Source of the DNA: Oxyruncus cristatus
Taxonomy: Eukaryota; Chordata; Aves; Passeriformes; Cotingidae
Length of the DNA stretch: 64,000 nucleotides
Direction: 5' to 3'
NCBI GenBank assembly: GCA_013399855.1
Contig: VXAY01001003.1
Coordinates: 758,297 to 822,296 of the forward strand
How positions within the stretch are numbered: position 1 is the first letter of the stretch; each line of letters starts with the position of its first letter. This document shows positions 40,801-47,520 of this stretch, piece after piece. The translations under genes were made by a program, and so were the position numbers. Below the pieces are notes generated by a model. The model was not told the DNA's origin. It saw only the letters and a list, made by a program, of their open reading frames with translations, and made no database searches.

Positions 40801-42964
40801 TGCTCAGAGGTTGGAATCCCAAAGCTCCATGGCATTAAAGCTACTGAACCCAGGAGAGGGCACCTTGCATTCCCCAGATAACTGTGGGGAGTACCTGCAG
40901 CTCTTCAGCCAGCAATGAAACACACCCAGACCCAAACAGAAGTTCAGAAGAAGCTGTAAGAGCACAGCTACTCTACAAAACAATTAGAAAATAACTGGGA
41001 AATCTCTCCTTATGGCACATTCCTGACAACTTACTCTCTGCACAAACCCAGGGATAGCAGATTCACACCTGTTCAAATTCCAAGTGCGAAGTTCCCTCAA
41101 GCCTCCAACCACATCTAAGACTGTTTCTCCTAAATCGTCTCCATCCAAGTAAGAAATAAATTAGAATTTTAACACAATCCCCCCAAAAGGCAACATAAAA
41201 GCCCCGCTAAAGTATGCTTTTAATATTTTCTTGTCTGACTCGTCTTTCCTCTCATCCCTCTTACTCTTGGTTTTCTTCCTTGGGCTCTTAGAAATCATTT
41301 TTAAGAACTGTGTGACCTGAAAGAGCAAAACAAGCTGATGCCTTAGTGATGATACCTGTACTATCTTTTTTTTTTGGTCTCCTTCACCATCCCAGCCATG
41401 CAGGGCACTGCAAGGTGAGTGTTGGCAGTAACTCCGTTGACTGCTGCACAATAATAAATACTTATCTCTAACTGCAGCTTTAACTCAACAAATGTGCAGC
41501 TGCAGTTTGCAGAAATGACAAAGTCGACTATTCTTTACACTAAAAGCAGAAAAAGAAAGCTTCTAACACTGGAATGACTTTGATGGAAAATACTTGATTT
41601 GGGGTGGGCTCCTTAAGTGCTGCTTTTTCAGCTTTGTGATTTCAGGGGTTGTTTTCATTTTGGCTATTCCGTTATTATTTTTAAATCTCAGCTTGCAGTC
41701 ATATTTTAATGGTTTATTATTGCACCAAATGTTTTCCAAAACACAGTGTGAATCCTACAGAATTCCTTAATTCCCCCTCAGTAACTTTAGGTGTACACAA
41801 GATGATGCTGAATCAACTCATAGGATTTTAGACAATCATCCTGCTCTAGCTGAGTTACAAATATAACCCATCATGTGGAAAACGTCCCTTGGACTGTCCC
41901 TCCCCATCTTTTGGCTCTCTGCTGTCCCAGTTTATCTTACCAAGGTCAAGGATTATCAGCTGGGCTCCAGCCTGTGCGTTCCCAACATCATTTTCTGCAA
42001 TGCACTGATAGAATCCTTCATCAGACTTCACCAGACCCAAAACTTGCAGGTTATGTTCTTTCTGAGGAGCAAAGGGGAAAAAACAGTGCTTATAAAAAGG
42101 GCTGCAATTGCCAAACTAGTGCTGTCATTTGGGCACTTTCGCTGTGACAGGAGGAACTTCCAACAGGAACAGGGTGTTTGGATTTCACCTCCTGTGCACT
42201 GAATCCTCAAGTCAGACAGCATCCAAAGCAGCAGCAGCAGCAGCTTTCACCAGTGGCATCATTTTCAAGCATCACATTTCCCAGCCATTTTGGTGGTATT
42301 TTAAGCCCTGACTGAAGTGCAGAGCTCCCTGTTACAACCCCACAACCTCAGGTACACCCAATTATACAGCCATTAAGTTCTCAACTAGGCCTCAATAATG
42401 ACCTGCACTACATCTAAAATTTCCCTCTGGAAGTACTGTGTGCCAAAACTCACCATCCACAGCTCAGCTGTACTTGTATTTCACCTCCTGCTTGAAACTG
42501 TAATTTTTATGGAGCACAGGCAATGCAGAACCCACAGTCAGTGGTCGTGGTGAGCCTGCACTTGGACAGTGCCTTTTGGCACTCTGTGTCTGTCTCCTCT
42601 GGAAAACCTAAGCTATAAAGACATCAACCCATACAACACAAGCAACATGCATTAAAGGTTTCAACAAACCATTTCTCTTCCAGGCCCTAAACATCAAAGG
42701 GGCAAAAGCAGGAAGCAGTTCCTATAAAAGAATCTGGTTTCCATGAATAGATGTAGGACAACTAACAGGTCAAGAGCTTAAAAACCTGCAAAATGGGCAA
42801 TTTACTTACGACAATTTTGAAGTAGTCACTGGGGATCACCATGTCTCCGTTCTTGACCCACTTCACGGTGGGGGTGGGTTTCCCGGTCACCTCACACTCG
42901 AACACGATGTCCATGGACTCGTGGGCGTAGATGTTGGCAGGTCGCTTCAGGAACTCGGGGGGAA
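1683..42964 (-). CDS. NEO1: Neogenin, internal part (Ig4 to FN3-5), 13 exons, both ends outside the window
   Basis: Neogenin is a single-pass membrane receptor of the DCC family. It binds netrins and repulsive guidance molecules (including hemojuvelin) and acts in axon guidance, cell adhesion, BMP signalling and iron control. Its usual layout is signal peptide, four Ig domains, six FN3 domains, a transmembrane helix and a cytoplasmic tail with P1-P3 motifs; this window holds Ig4 and FN3-1 to FN3-5. NEO1 rather than DCC is called because peptides such as [40 protein letters not shown] and [19 protein letters not shown] match neogenin as I remember it. Exons join as 42810-42964, 41941-42061, 23037-23196, 17068-17222, 16290-16438, 15215-15353, 11735-11784, 11128-11272, 9816-9926, 7035-7229, 6340-6435, 5051-5274 and 1683-1821. 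All splice sites are GT-AG and all phases agree. The gene looks intact; expression cannot be judged from sequence. Confidence 0.97.
1822..5050 (-). other. NEO1: NEO1 intron, 3.2 kb, within FN3-5
   Basis: Bounded by donor GT (5050-5049) and acceptor AG (1823-1822) on the minus strand. Besides the direct repeat copy at 2405-2570 I see only unique-looking sequence and a poly-A run at about 4380. No exon candidate fits the neogenin protein here. Confidence 0.9.
2405..2570 (+). repeat. Direct repeat, copy 2
   Basis: Second copy of the repeat at 959-1130, 1.45 kb away in the same orientation. The FN3-5 exon (1683-1821) lies between the copies. Similarity stops at acactgcagg on one side and near gaag[ga]tct on the other. 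I see no terminal repeats or target-site duplication. Confidence 0.85.
5051..5274 (-). CDS. NEO1: NEO1 exon: FN3-4/FN3-5 linker and first half of FN3-5
   Basis: 224 nt, phase 1 in and phase 0 out. It encodes the linker [19 protein letters not shown], then [40 protein letters not shown] and [15 protein letters not shown]3-5 takes part in netrin binding and, together with FN3-6, in RGM binding (established for mammalian neogenin). The acceptor is gattccccag. A second in-frame acceptor at 5222-5221 would remove 18 linker residues (see findings). The donor is AAG|GTACTG. Confidence 0.97.
5275..6339 (-). other. NEO1: NEO1 intron, 1.1 kb, before the FN3-4/FN3-5 linker
   Basis: Separates the FN3-4 end from the linker exon. 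About 105-125 nt upstream of the acceptor, minus-strand CCAT, TCAC, CCAT and TCAT occur within 5378-5400, a cluster of the YCAY motif bound by NOVA proteins. The remainder shows no repeat or gene I can identify. Confidence 0.88.
5378..5400 (-). promoter_or_regulatory. YCAY cluster, possible NOVA-type splicing element
   Basis: Four YCAY tetramers lie within 23 nt of the minus strand, in the intron just upstream of the linker exon. NOVA proteins bind YCAY clusters, and in the paralogue DCC they control the equivalent linker splice choice. Use here is inferred only; such clusters also occur by chance. Confidence 0.3.
6340..6435 (-). CDS. NEO1: NEO1 exon: end of FN3-4
   Basis: 96 nt, phase 1 in and out. 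It encodes (D)[18 protein letters not shown], then [13 protein letters not shown]. The acceptor follows a long pyrimidine tract (ccctttag). The donor is G|GTAAG. It ends directly before the linker that is alternatively spliced in the paralogue DCC. Confidence 0.97.
6436..7034 (-). other. NEO1: NEO1 intron, 0.6 kb, within FN3-4
   Basis: Contains one CR1 3'-end fragment at about 6588-6690. The rest is unremarkable AT-rich sequence with a long pyrimidine tract before the acceptor at 6437-6436. Confidence 0.9.
6588..6690 (-). mobile_element. CR1 LINE 3'-end fragment
   Basis: The plus strand reads ctgggttggaaaggacctta and then gccatgggcagggacac, the complement of the CR1 3' end. It is short and diverged, without coding sequence, and has the same sense as NEO1. 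Confidence 0.75.
7035..7229 (-). CDS. NEO1: NEO1 exon: main part of FN3-4
   Basis: 195 nt, phase 1 in and out. It starts (E)[14 protein letters not shown] and continues [20 protein letters not shown], then [20 protein letters not shown] and ends NLG. This stretch is almost unchanged among vertebrate neogenins as I recall them. FN3-4 contributes to netrin-1 binding. The acceptor is ttcccttgacag and the donor G|GTGAG. Confidence 0.97.
7230..9815 (-). other. NEO1: NEO1 intron, 2.6 kb, between FN3-3 and FN3-4
   Basis: Holds the minisatellite at 9576-9795 next to its donor. The rest (7230-9575) looks unique and AT-rich, with a short ATTTAAATTTAAATTTAA-like stretch near 8881-8900. No exon is detected. 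Confidence 0.9.
9576..9795 (+). repeat. Minisatellite, 7 units of 25 or 34 bp
   Basis: Units begin gagctg and end tgatgtccc(c/t): 25 bp at 9576 and 9635; 34 bp at 9601, 9660, 9694, 9728 and 9762. The long form has an extra 9-bp tggctgtgg block. Units differ at only a few positions, so the array is young or still homogenising. It ends 20 bp before the FN3-3 exon's donor. Confidence 0.95.
9816..9926 (-). CDS. NEO1: NEO1 exon: end of FN3-3
   Basis: 111 nt, phase 1 in and out. It encodes [20 protein letters not shown], then [16 protein letters not shown]; a sequon is visible in INGTG. The acceptor is ccctgtgccag and the donor G|GTGAG at 9815. A 25/34-bp minisatellite begins 20 bp into the downstream intron. 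The exon is symmetric (1-1), so skipping would keep frame but remove the last FN3-3 strands. Confidence 0.96.
9927..11127 (-). other. NEO1: NEO1 intron, 1.2 kb, within FN3-3
   Basis: Contains the A/T-rich microsatellite at 10300-10340. Otherwise I see no repeat or exon. The part next to the downstream exon is GC-rich. Confidence 0.9.
10300..10340 (+). repeat. Imperfect (AAT)n/(AAAAT)n microsatellite
   Basis: A 41-bp run made only of A and T, dominated by aat and aaaaat units. Confidence 0.85.
11128..11272 (-). CDS. NEO1: NEO1 exon: middle of FN3-3
   Basis: 145 nt, phase 0 in and phase 1 out. It encodes [12 protein letters not shown] with the core tryptophan, then [20 protein letters not shown] and the end TQLSQLIEG. 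The acceptor is gccttccccag and the donor G|GTGAG. The coding sequence is GC-rich with many CpGs compared with the introns. Confidence 0.95.
11273..11734 (-). other. NEO1: NEO1 intron, 0.46 kb, within FN3-3
   Basis: Short intron between the 50-nt exon and the middle FN3-3 exon. Donor GTAAGA, acceptor ccttccccag. No repeat is seen. Confidence 0.9.
11735..11784 (-). CDS. NEO1: NEO1 exon: short 50-nt exon opening FN3-3
   Basis: Only 50 nt, phase 1 in and phase 0 out. It encodes [16 protein letters not shown] after a split valine, with a sequon in QNLT. The donor is strong (AAG|GTAAGA). The acceptor has a poor pyrimidine tract (gatgtttctag). It was placed by homology and by phase, since both neighbouring exons need exactly this entry and exit phase. 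Skipping it would shift the frame. Confidence 0.93.
12433..12712 (-). mobile_element. CR1 LINE 3'-end fragment
   Basis: The plus strand carries the complement of CR1: ggtttgggttggaagggacc, ccatgggcagggacacctt, aggttgctccaagccccgtc, gatggggcagccacagctt, and then cccaatatctca. It is a 5'-truncated copy of about 280 bp in the same sense as NEO1. This is one of the better preserved copies here. Confidence 0.92.
13719..13768 (+). repeat. Short tandem repeat, about 20-bp unit
   Basis: Two and a half copies of gtatgtgtatgtagta plus a 3-5 bp spacer: unit starts at 13721, 13742 and 13761. Confidence 0.8.
15215..15353 (-). CDS. NEO1: NEO1 exon: second half of FN3-2
   Basis: 139 nt, phase 0 in and phase 1 out. 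It starts [20 protein letters not shown] and continues through the conserved [16 protein letters not shown], ending at VVVRTLSD. The acceptor is ctctgggcag and the donor G|GTAAAG. The coding bases are GC- and CpG-rich against AT-richer flanking intron, including a cgacgacgacg run on the plus strand at 15230-15240. Confidence 0.96.
15354..16289 (-). other. NEO1: NEO1 intron, 0.9 kb, within FN3-2
   Basis: No repeat, RNA gene or exon recognised. The middle is AT-rich, and a short A-run is present near 16121-16130. Confidence 0.88.
16290..16438 (-). CDS. NEO1: NEO1 exon: first half of FN3-2
   Basis: 149 nt, phase 1 in and phase 0 out. It begins [20 protein letters not shown], then [20 protein letters not shown] with the FN3 core tryptophan and the YKLYY C-strand, and ends at TEQ. 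The acceptor is cttgtgttccag. The donor is CAG|GTACAG. Confidence 0.96.
16439..17067 (-). other. NEO1: NEO1 intron, 0.6 kb, between FN3-1 and FN3-2
   Basis: About one fifth of this intron is the SINE at 16691-16814. The rest shows nothing recognisable. Confidence 0.9.
16691..16814 (-). mobile_element. tRNA-Ile-derived SINE with CR1-like tail (TguSINE1-like)
   Basis: On the minus strand the head reads ttagctcagttggtt, the D-arm/A-box of tRNA-Ile, then tggtgttgatgacaccaagg in place of the anticodon arm. A gap follows where the B-box should be, then gggctgttcacttaagagtt and a tail ccttgtgggaccctt...attctgtgg shared with CR1 3' ends. The layout fits the zebra-finch SINE family known to have a tRNA-Ile head and CR1 tail. 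The damaged B-box makes it inactive. Confidence 0.85.
17068..17222 (-). CDS. NEO1: NEO1 exon: second half of FN3-1
   Basis: 155 nt, phase 2 in and phase 1 out. The first base completes the arginine from the previous exon, giving [14 protein letters not shown], which contains the sequon NTS. The rest has the FN3 F-strand pattern [18 protein letters not shown] and ends at KVATQPE. The acceptor is cttcctaaag and the donor G|GTGAG. With the previous exon it forms a 315-nt domain module. Confidence 0.96.
20160..20720 (-). mobile_element. CR1 LINE 3'-end fragment, longest in the window
   Basis: About 560 bp complementary to CR1. Starting from the 3' tail (ggtctgggttagaagggacc) it passes through ggttgctccaagccctgtcc and gatggggcagccacagcttc, then the region complementary to the last part of the reverse-transcriptase ORF (cccccttgtcctgtcgctcc). 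It ends near 20720. It is 5'-truncated and non-coding, in the same sense as NEO1. Confidence 0.9.
22085..22205 (-). mobile_element. CR1 LINE 3'-end fragment
   Basis: The plus strand reads gactggtttggggcggaagg, ccatgggcagggacacctt and aggttgctccaacctgg. The copy is shortened by an internal deletion: 'aagccccgtcc' is missing. It has the same sense as NEO1. Confidence 0.88.
23037..23196 (-). CDS. NEO1: NEO1 exon: first half of FN3-1
   Basis: 160 nt, phase 1 in and phase 2 out. After a short linker (PATAGP) it encodes [20 protein letters not shown], then TWRPP with the FN3 B-strand tryptophan. A sequon is visible in DNLTYS. It ends inside an arginine codon (AG|G). The acceptor tract is weak (accatctag), and a second AG lies 23 nt further upstream, but only the downstream one keeps the phase-1 entry required by the previous exon. 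Confidence 0.95.
27156..27271 (+). mobile_element. tRNA-Ile-derived SINE with CR1-like tail, anticodon arm deleted
   Basis: The head keeps gattagagcaggccaaag and the B-box region gtgggtttgatccccataag, followed by ggccattcacttacgagctg. The tail is gatccttgtgggtcccttcc, then ttctgtgattctg. The anticodon arm present in the copy at 16691-16814 is missing. It lies opposite to NEO1 and is not a functional tRNA gene. Confidence 0.83.
27910..27960 (+). repeat. 21-bp tandem repeat, about 2.4 copies
   Basis: Units ccatatttaggNtattcttgg at 27910-27930 and 27931-27951, then a partial unit to 27960. The two full units differ at one base. Confidence 0.9.
28069..28145 (-). mobile_element. CR1-like 3' tail fragment
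   Basis: The plus strand reads cacagaatcccagaatatgc, ttgaagggagccacaaggat and catggagtccaaccc, the complement of the CR1/SINE tail. What follows (to about 28230) may be more diverged CR1. Same sense as NEO1. Confidence 0.7.
29738..30060 (-). mobile_element. CR1 LINE 3'-end fragment
   Basis: The plus strand carries gactggtttggttggaggg, ccatgggcagggacaccttt, gttgctccaagccccgtcc and gatggggcagccacagctgc. It continues with cccccttggcctgtccctac into the ORF-end region. 5'-truncated, same sense as NEO1. Confidence 0.9.
31650..31792 (+). mobile_element. CR1 LINE 3'-end fragment
   Basis: Plus-strand CR1 sense sequence: ccctggaagtggccaaggcg, ccttggagcaataggggaag, gtgtccctgcccatggcagg, ending ccaaccattctgggattccg. 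It lies opposite to NEO1. Confidence 0.87.
35605..35675 (-). mobile_element. Diverged CR1-like fragment
   Basis: The plus strand has cacggaatggtgagggctgg and aagggaccttgaacatccc, the complement of a CR1 tail, then rapidly loses similarity. It has the same sense as NEO1. Confidence 0.55.
36480..36545 (+). mobile_element. Possible LINE reverse-transcriptase remnant
   Basis: Reading from about 36488, the plus strand gives [12 protein letters not shown], resembling the YLDFxKAFDTV block of non-LTR reverse transcriptases such as CR1. A stop follows soon after, and the flanks do not extend the match. It may be chance. Confidence 0.3.
37255..37365 (-). mobile_element. Diverged CR1-like fragment
   Basis: The plus-strand block accttgtccaggtgtgtctc and aaatatctccaggaacagag resembles the complement of the CR1 region just upstream of its 3' end. 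The match is partial. Confidence 0.5.
41941..42061 (-). CDS. NEO1: NEO1 exon: second half of Ig domain 4
   Basis: 121 nt, phase 0 in and phase 1 out. It starts KEHNLQVLG and carries the F-strand motif DEGFYQC, whose cysteine pairs with the one in the preceding exon. It ends at AQLIILDL. Two AGs lie close together at the acceptor. I chose the upstream one (ctcag, exon starts at 42061) because it gives KEHNLQ as in other neogenins. The donor is G|GTAAG. A 747-bp intron separates it from the previous exon and 18.7 kb from the next. Confidence 0.96.
42062..42809 (-). other. NEO1: NEO1 intron, 0.75 kb, within Ig4
   Basis: Contains an (AGC)6 microsatellite at 42227-42244. Nothing else is recognised. 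The donor is a perfect GTAAGT and the acceptor has a long pyrimidine tract. Confidence 0.9.
42227..42244 (+). repeat. (AGC)6 microsatellite
   Basis: Six uninterrupted agc triplets in the intron that splits Ig4; in the NEO1 transcript they read as GCT/CTG repeats. Confidence 0.95.
42810..42964 (-). CDS. NEO1: NEO1 exon: first half of Ig domain 4
   Basis: 155 nt, entered in phase 1 (first codon split G|TT, Val) and left in phase 0. It encodes VPPEFLKRP, then the B-strand cysteine in FECEV and the C-strand tryptophan in VKWVKNG, the two core positions of an I-set Ig fold. It ends at SDYFKIV. The acceptor has a good pyrimidine tract ending ctgcag. The donor is a perfect GTAAGT. This is the most upstream exon I can find, so the Ig3 exon must lie beyond 64000. 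Confidence 0.96.
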
Positions 42965-43137
42965 CTGCAGGGAAAGGGCAAGACAGACAGAGGACGGTGT
43001 CAGCAGCCACGAGAACACACCTTACACACAGTCTGGCACACAGGGGAGGCTGTGGGGACTCCAGCAGCAGCAAAGGTTTGCAGCTCAGGGTCTGACAGAC
43101 GCTGATACAAACTCTGAGTTCCTTCACAGTTGCATTT

Positions 43138-43253
43138 GGGCCAGGTTGGAAAGGGCTTGGAGCAACCTGGTCTGGTGTGAGGTGTCCCTGCCCATGGCAG
43201 AGGGCTGGAATGAGATAAGCTTTGAGGTCCCTTCCCACCCAAACCATCCAGCC
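43138..43253 (+). mobile_element. CR1 LINE 3'-end fragment
   Basis: Plus-strand CR1 sense: ccaggttggaaagggcttgg, agcaacctggtctggtgtga, ggtgtccctgcccatggcag, ending cttcccacccaaaccatcc. It lies 170 bp upstream of the Ig4 exon, opposite to NEO1. Confidence 0.88.
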
Positions 43254-45308
43254 AACGGTCTGAATTTAGAATGGCCTCTTTGAGAATACAAGAAAGAAGA
43301 AACTGAACCAAGATGCATAAACTGTAAAGTTAAACCTCAGGGAGTTCTCTGTTCTCAGTAGTTCAGTCAACAGGAAAACAAAAGCTAAAATTACATTAAA
43401 AAAGACTTTTAAAAATGAATGGACACAAAAGATGAAACTTTCCTCGGGCATCACTGCCTTGTGTTCCTGTGAAGAAATTCAGGTTATCAATCAGATGGTG
43501 CTGCCCTGATCCAAAGAGCTTCTTCTCTGGTGTGTGCAAGCCAAGGAGACTCCATGTACAGGTCCATCCCTGTGCATCTGGCCCACACGGACACCACCTC
43601 ACAGATATCTACGAGTGAAACTGTGTATCTGGTAACACAGCACAACAGATGGGTTCTTCACTAACAACCTGTACCAAAGCTGGTGCCTCTGGGTCTGGGC
43701 TGCCTTTAACATGTCCTTAAGTCCTCAGAATAAGATTAATTAAATACATTTAAAATCCACAAAAACTCAGAGATACAGAATTGTTTGGCAACACAAGGCC
43801 CAGGAGACCAATGGAGAGACACGACAAACACTGTCTGTGAACACACAAGTGGCCCCAAGAACCCTCCAGCTGCATGTGAGGCCTCTCCACTTCTTTCCTC
43901 AGCAGGCCCTTACTGTGTGAGCATCACCTGCTACAAAGAACACCCACCTATTGTTTGTTTTCACTACACTTCCCGACACAAGGGCATTTGCTTCCTTGTG
44001 TTGGCAGCTCTGATGGCTGGAGTTCCAGGAAAGCCCAAAGCAGCCTTTTGCCCTTTAATGTTTAGCAAAGAAAGTCAATATGGAAGGGCCACGGAGTTTA
44101 GACAAACAGTTTACACACTTGGCCCGTCAAGGGGATTTATTTCGTGCTGGGGATATGGAACCTTGTTTTACTTCTTCCTCTGAAATGATGGCAAAGGTCT
44201 GTAGGTGGATTTAATATTTTATAAACAAAGAGATGGAGATGAGCAGCTCCCCAAAAATCCCTCAGTTTTGGATTATAAATTAATTAGGAGAACATTAATA
44301 TATGGAAATATTTATTTATAGAGTAAGAAGGTGGTTTAACTCTCAGATAAGAGAGTAAATCTACACAAAGCTGCTCAAACTCTCCCACAGGAGCCAAAAT
44401 CTGAGGCTGAGCCCAGCTGCCTGTGACTTCACAAATGCACTTCATATCAACTTCCCCCAAATGCACCAAACACACCATCAATCCCACCTTAATTCGGATA
44501 TTTTTGCGCTGACTCTGTGATGGTTATCCCCATATACAACTCTGACACTGAAAACTCTCCACTGAGTTTATTTGTCACAAAACTGCTATTATTTATTCTC
44601 CATGAGAATTATTTTTTTTATTCCTCCCTGGCATTTATCCTCAGCATTTTTATTTATTGTGAGCTGCACTGTTTCTCCCTCCCTTCCCACATCCCTTTCT
44701 TTTGCCCAGCTCAACAAGTTGCGCTTGCTTTGCTCCGGAGCGACAATTCACCCACAGCTCCTCAAAGCCCCTCTGCATTCATCTCCCAGCCCGGGGAGTT
44801 TCAATCATTTACATGTAATTTCAGATGTGTCTCACCAGTGCCTTGACAAATGGCACAAAAAAGGGTGTCAGCACCACAGCAAATCTCTGCCCCGATCCAT
44901 CCTGCCGCGTATGCCCTTCCCAGATGCATCATCCCGCTGCCAGCCCCAGACAGATCATTGCTCGCTCATCGTTAGCCCGTTTTAACTAATGAGTCATTTT
45001 GTTCCAGCCTGCTTGATCAATAGTTTCTGCTCTCATTTCCTTTCCATCTCTGTCTCCACATGTATTCAGACACACACACGCACACATATATCGATTCCTG
45101 CAACTCCAGCAGAGCTGAAAGAAGGGGACAGGAATGTTGGAAAAGTTCAGTTTTTCCACGAATGTACAAATGCTTCCATTCCCGTAACATTCGGTACAGG
45201 TGGATTTTAATTCCTTGGCCACGTATGAAACTTGTCACAGGAACCCTGACAAGGGTTACAAGTCAGTAACATTCACTGTCAAAACATGAAACTTGTGTAA
45301 AAAACTCA

Positions 45309-45515
45309 TCACAGAATCCCAGAGTGGTTTGAGTTGGGTGGGACCTTAAAGCCCAGCCCTTTCCAACCCCTGCCATGGGCAGGGACACCTTCCACTAGCC
45401 CAGGTTGCTCCAAGCCCCATCCAACCTGCCCTTTGGACACTTCCAGGGATGGGGCAGCCACAGCTTCTCTGGGCAACCTGGGCCAGGGCCTCCCCACCCT
45501 CACCGGGAAGAGCTC
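45309..45515 (-). mobile_element. CR1 LINE 3'-end fragment
   Basis: The plus strand has tcacagaatcccagagtggt, ccatgggcagggacacctt, aggttgctccaagccccatc and gatggggcagccacagctt. Well preserved, 5'-truncated, same sense as NEO1. Confidence 0.9.
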
Positions 45516-46226
45516 AACCCCAAAACTGAACCCAGTAAAGTTCTGGGATGATTTCTGTTTTCTCCACTAATGTTTAACTTGTAATGAAGACATTTGGAAA
45601 GTACTCAAATATCTCTGGCAACTGGTATGGCTTCAATCTGGGACATCATCCAGAAAGGGGCACTAATATTCAATCATAAGATCCGGTATTTTTTTGCCAC
45701 AAAAATGAAAGTTAACTCAATATCCTATTACCTGCTCTCAATTAGTTTAGATTTAGGAGATTAAGAATGTGAAACACATTATTTTTTCAAAGTGACTTTG
45801 CTTTTCTGGCTTAAGGAGCAAATGCCAAGCTGCTTACAAAGGGATAATAAGATGGAAGTGCTCGTTTTATCAATTACTTCCCAGTTAATGAATTAATAAA
45901 TGCTTTTCAAATGCACTTTCATAGTTTAGCTGTGTCAGTGTTTAGCATTAACACAATGCCAGTACAGATGTTTGTGGTAGAGAAGTTAAATTGATAACCA
46001 GTGAGCAAACGAGCCAATTACCATATAAAATAAGGTTTGCAAGGGAAGATCATGTGTTCTGTTATTAAACAATTAAACTTCAAAGACGACTTGGCAGCTC
46101 AGCCCCCTCTCCATGTTAGTAAATAACTACTGGAATGGCAAGATGCTGGTACAGAACTTCACACACCCCTAGAGAGCCCCTACCAGGAGTATGTGCCACC
46201 CTTTTGGAGAGCAAAGAGACAAAAAA

Positions 46227-46250
46227 TTTTGATCACAACAGTGATCAAAA
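46227..46250. repeat. Perfect 10-bp inverted repeat with 4-nt loop
   Basis: ttttgatcac, loop aaca, then gtgatcaaaa. It sits in an A-rich stretch. No function is known. Confidence 0.8.
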
Positions 46251-47368
46251 AAAGAAAGGGAAAAAAACCCCAAAACCAATCTACATCAGCCGTTGATTCA
46301 AACTTCTAAGCTACATCCCAATAAAGGTGAAATATTTGAAAATTGGTTTTTTAAGCCAACTGCTCTCAAATGAAGGGAAGGGCTGAGGAACTACACATGT
46401 GCAACAAAAATTGCACCCAATGTGCTGTGGGAAGAGGAGTGGATGCTGGACATGGATCCCATTCCATGTGAACGGGTGACCAGAAGGAAATGGATTCCAG
46501 TGCTCAGCAGCTCTTGCCTGTTCTCCTTTATTGAAGGAGAAATGCTGTGCCCTTCAGGGGCAGGTGAAATAATCTCCTTTCAGTTCAGCCTTCGGTGCTG
46601 CTGCCGATGAGACAGAAATTCAGGACGTTCCTCTTCTCCATCTCTGGAGGAGGAGCTTCCCTTCCAGTCCCACAACCTCTGAGGGAAGAACCCAGGTCTG
46701 TGGTTTCCCAACCCCTACGCCAACACTTCCAAGCCGAGCTGCAACTACACATGGAAGAGAAGAACTCAAGTTCTTCATCATTAACTACTCACAACTTTCA
46801 CCCTCCTCAGCTACTACACCATGAACCTCCTCCTACGGTAACCAAATCAGAACGCTGCTGTCCTAGATCAGAACTCATTTAAAGCACATCAACCTTCCTC
46901 AAAAGTCAAATCCCCTCCCTTGTTGTTCCCCCAAAGGAAAACCCCAAAGCAGCGACTTGTGGTATCAGACTTGAGCCACAAATAAGACCCTGCAGAGGCA
47001 GAGGGGACCCCAAGCAGGCAGGGCTGCTCAGACCATCACCATAGGGGAAACACCTAAAAGTCTGCAATTCTTTAAAAACCTTCACCCAGACCAGAATTAG
47101 GCATTACTGTCCAGTTCTGCTCCCAGCACAGGAACTGCCCCAGTGTCTCAGTTCCTCACGGATTTAAAACACTCTGTTGTGCACGAAGAGCACAGGAATG
47201 GTCTCATCTGGACACTACAGAAACGCGGGTTGCAAATATACTTCAAAAAGACTTATTCTCTCTCTAAAAAGCATTAATAAATAATAATAATAAGCTGTTG
47301 GCTCAAGCACAGCATCAGACAAACCCAAAATAAACACAACCAACCAGTGGGTCCGAAGACTTTAACAG

Positions 47369-47520
47369 TCACAGAATCACAGAATGGTTTGGATTGGGAG
47401 GGAAATTAAAGGTGACCAAGTTCCACCCTCTGCCATGGGCAGGGACATCTTCCACTATCCCAGGCTACTCCAAGCCCTGTCCAACCTGGTGTTGGACACT
47501 TCCAGGGATGGACACACTTC
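47369..47520 (-). mobile_element. CR1 LINE 3'-end fragment
   Basis: The plus strand reads cacagaatcacagaatggtt and tggattgggagggaaattaa, then ccatgggcagggacatctt and gttggacacttccagggatg. Same sense as NEO1. Confidence 0.88.

Larger units (their letters stand above)
23197..41940 (-). other. NEO1: NEO1 intron, 18.7 kb, between Ig4 and FN3-1
   Basis: The largest complete intron here. It contains a SINE (27156-27271), CR1 pieces (28069-28145, 29738-30060, 31650-31792, 35605-35675, 37255-37365), a possible reverse-transcriptase remnant (36480-36545) and a 21-bp tandem repeat (27910-27960). The blocks 23300-27100, 32000-35600 and 37700-41900 look unique. Open frames in it are short and resemble no protein I know. 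Confidence 0.88.
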
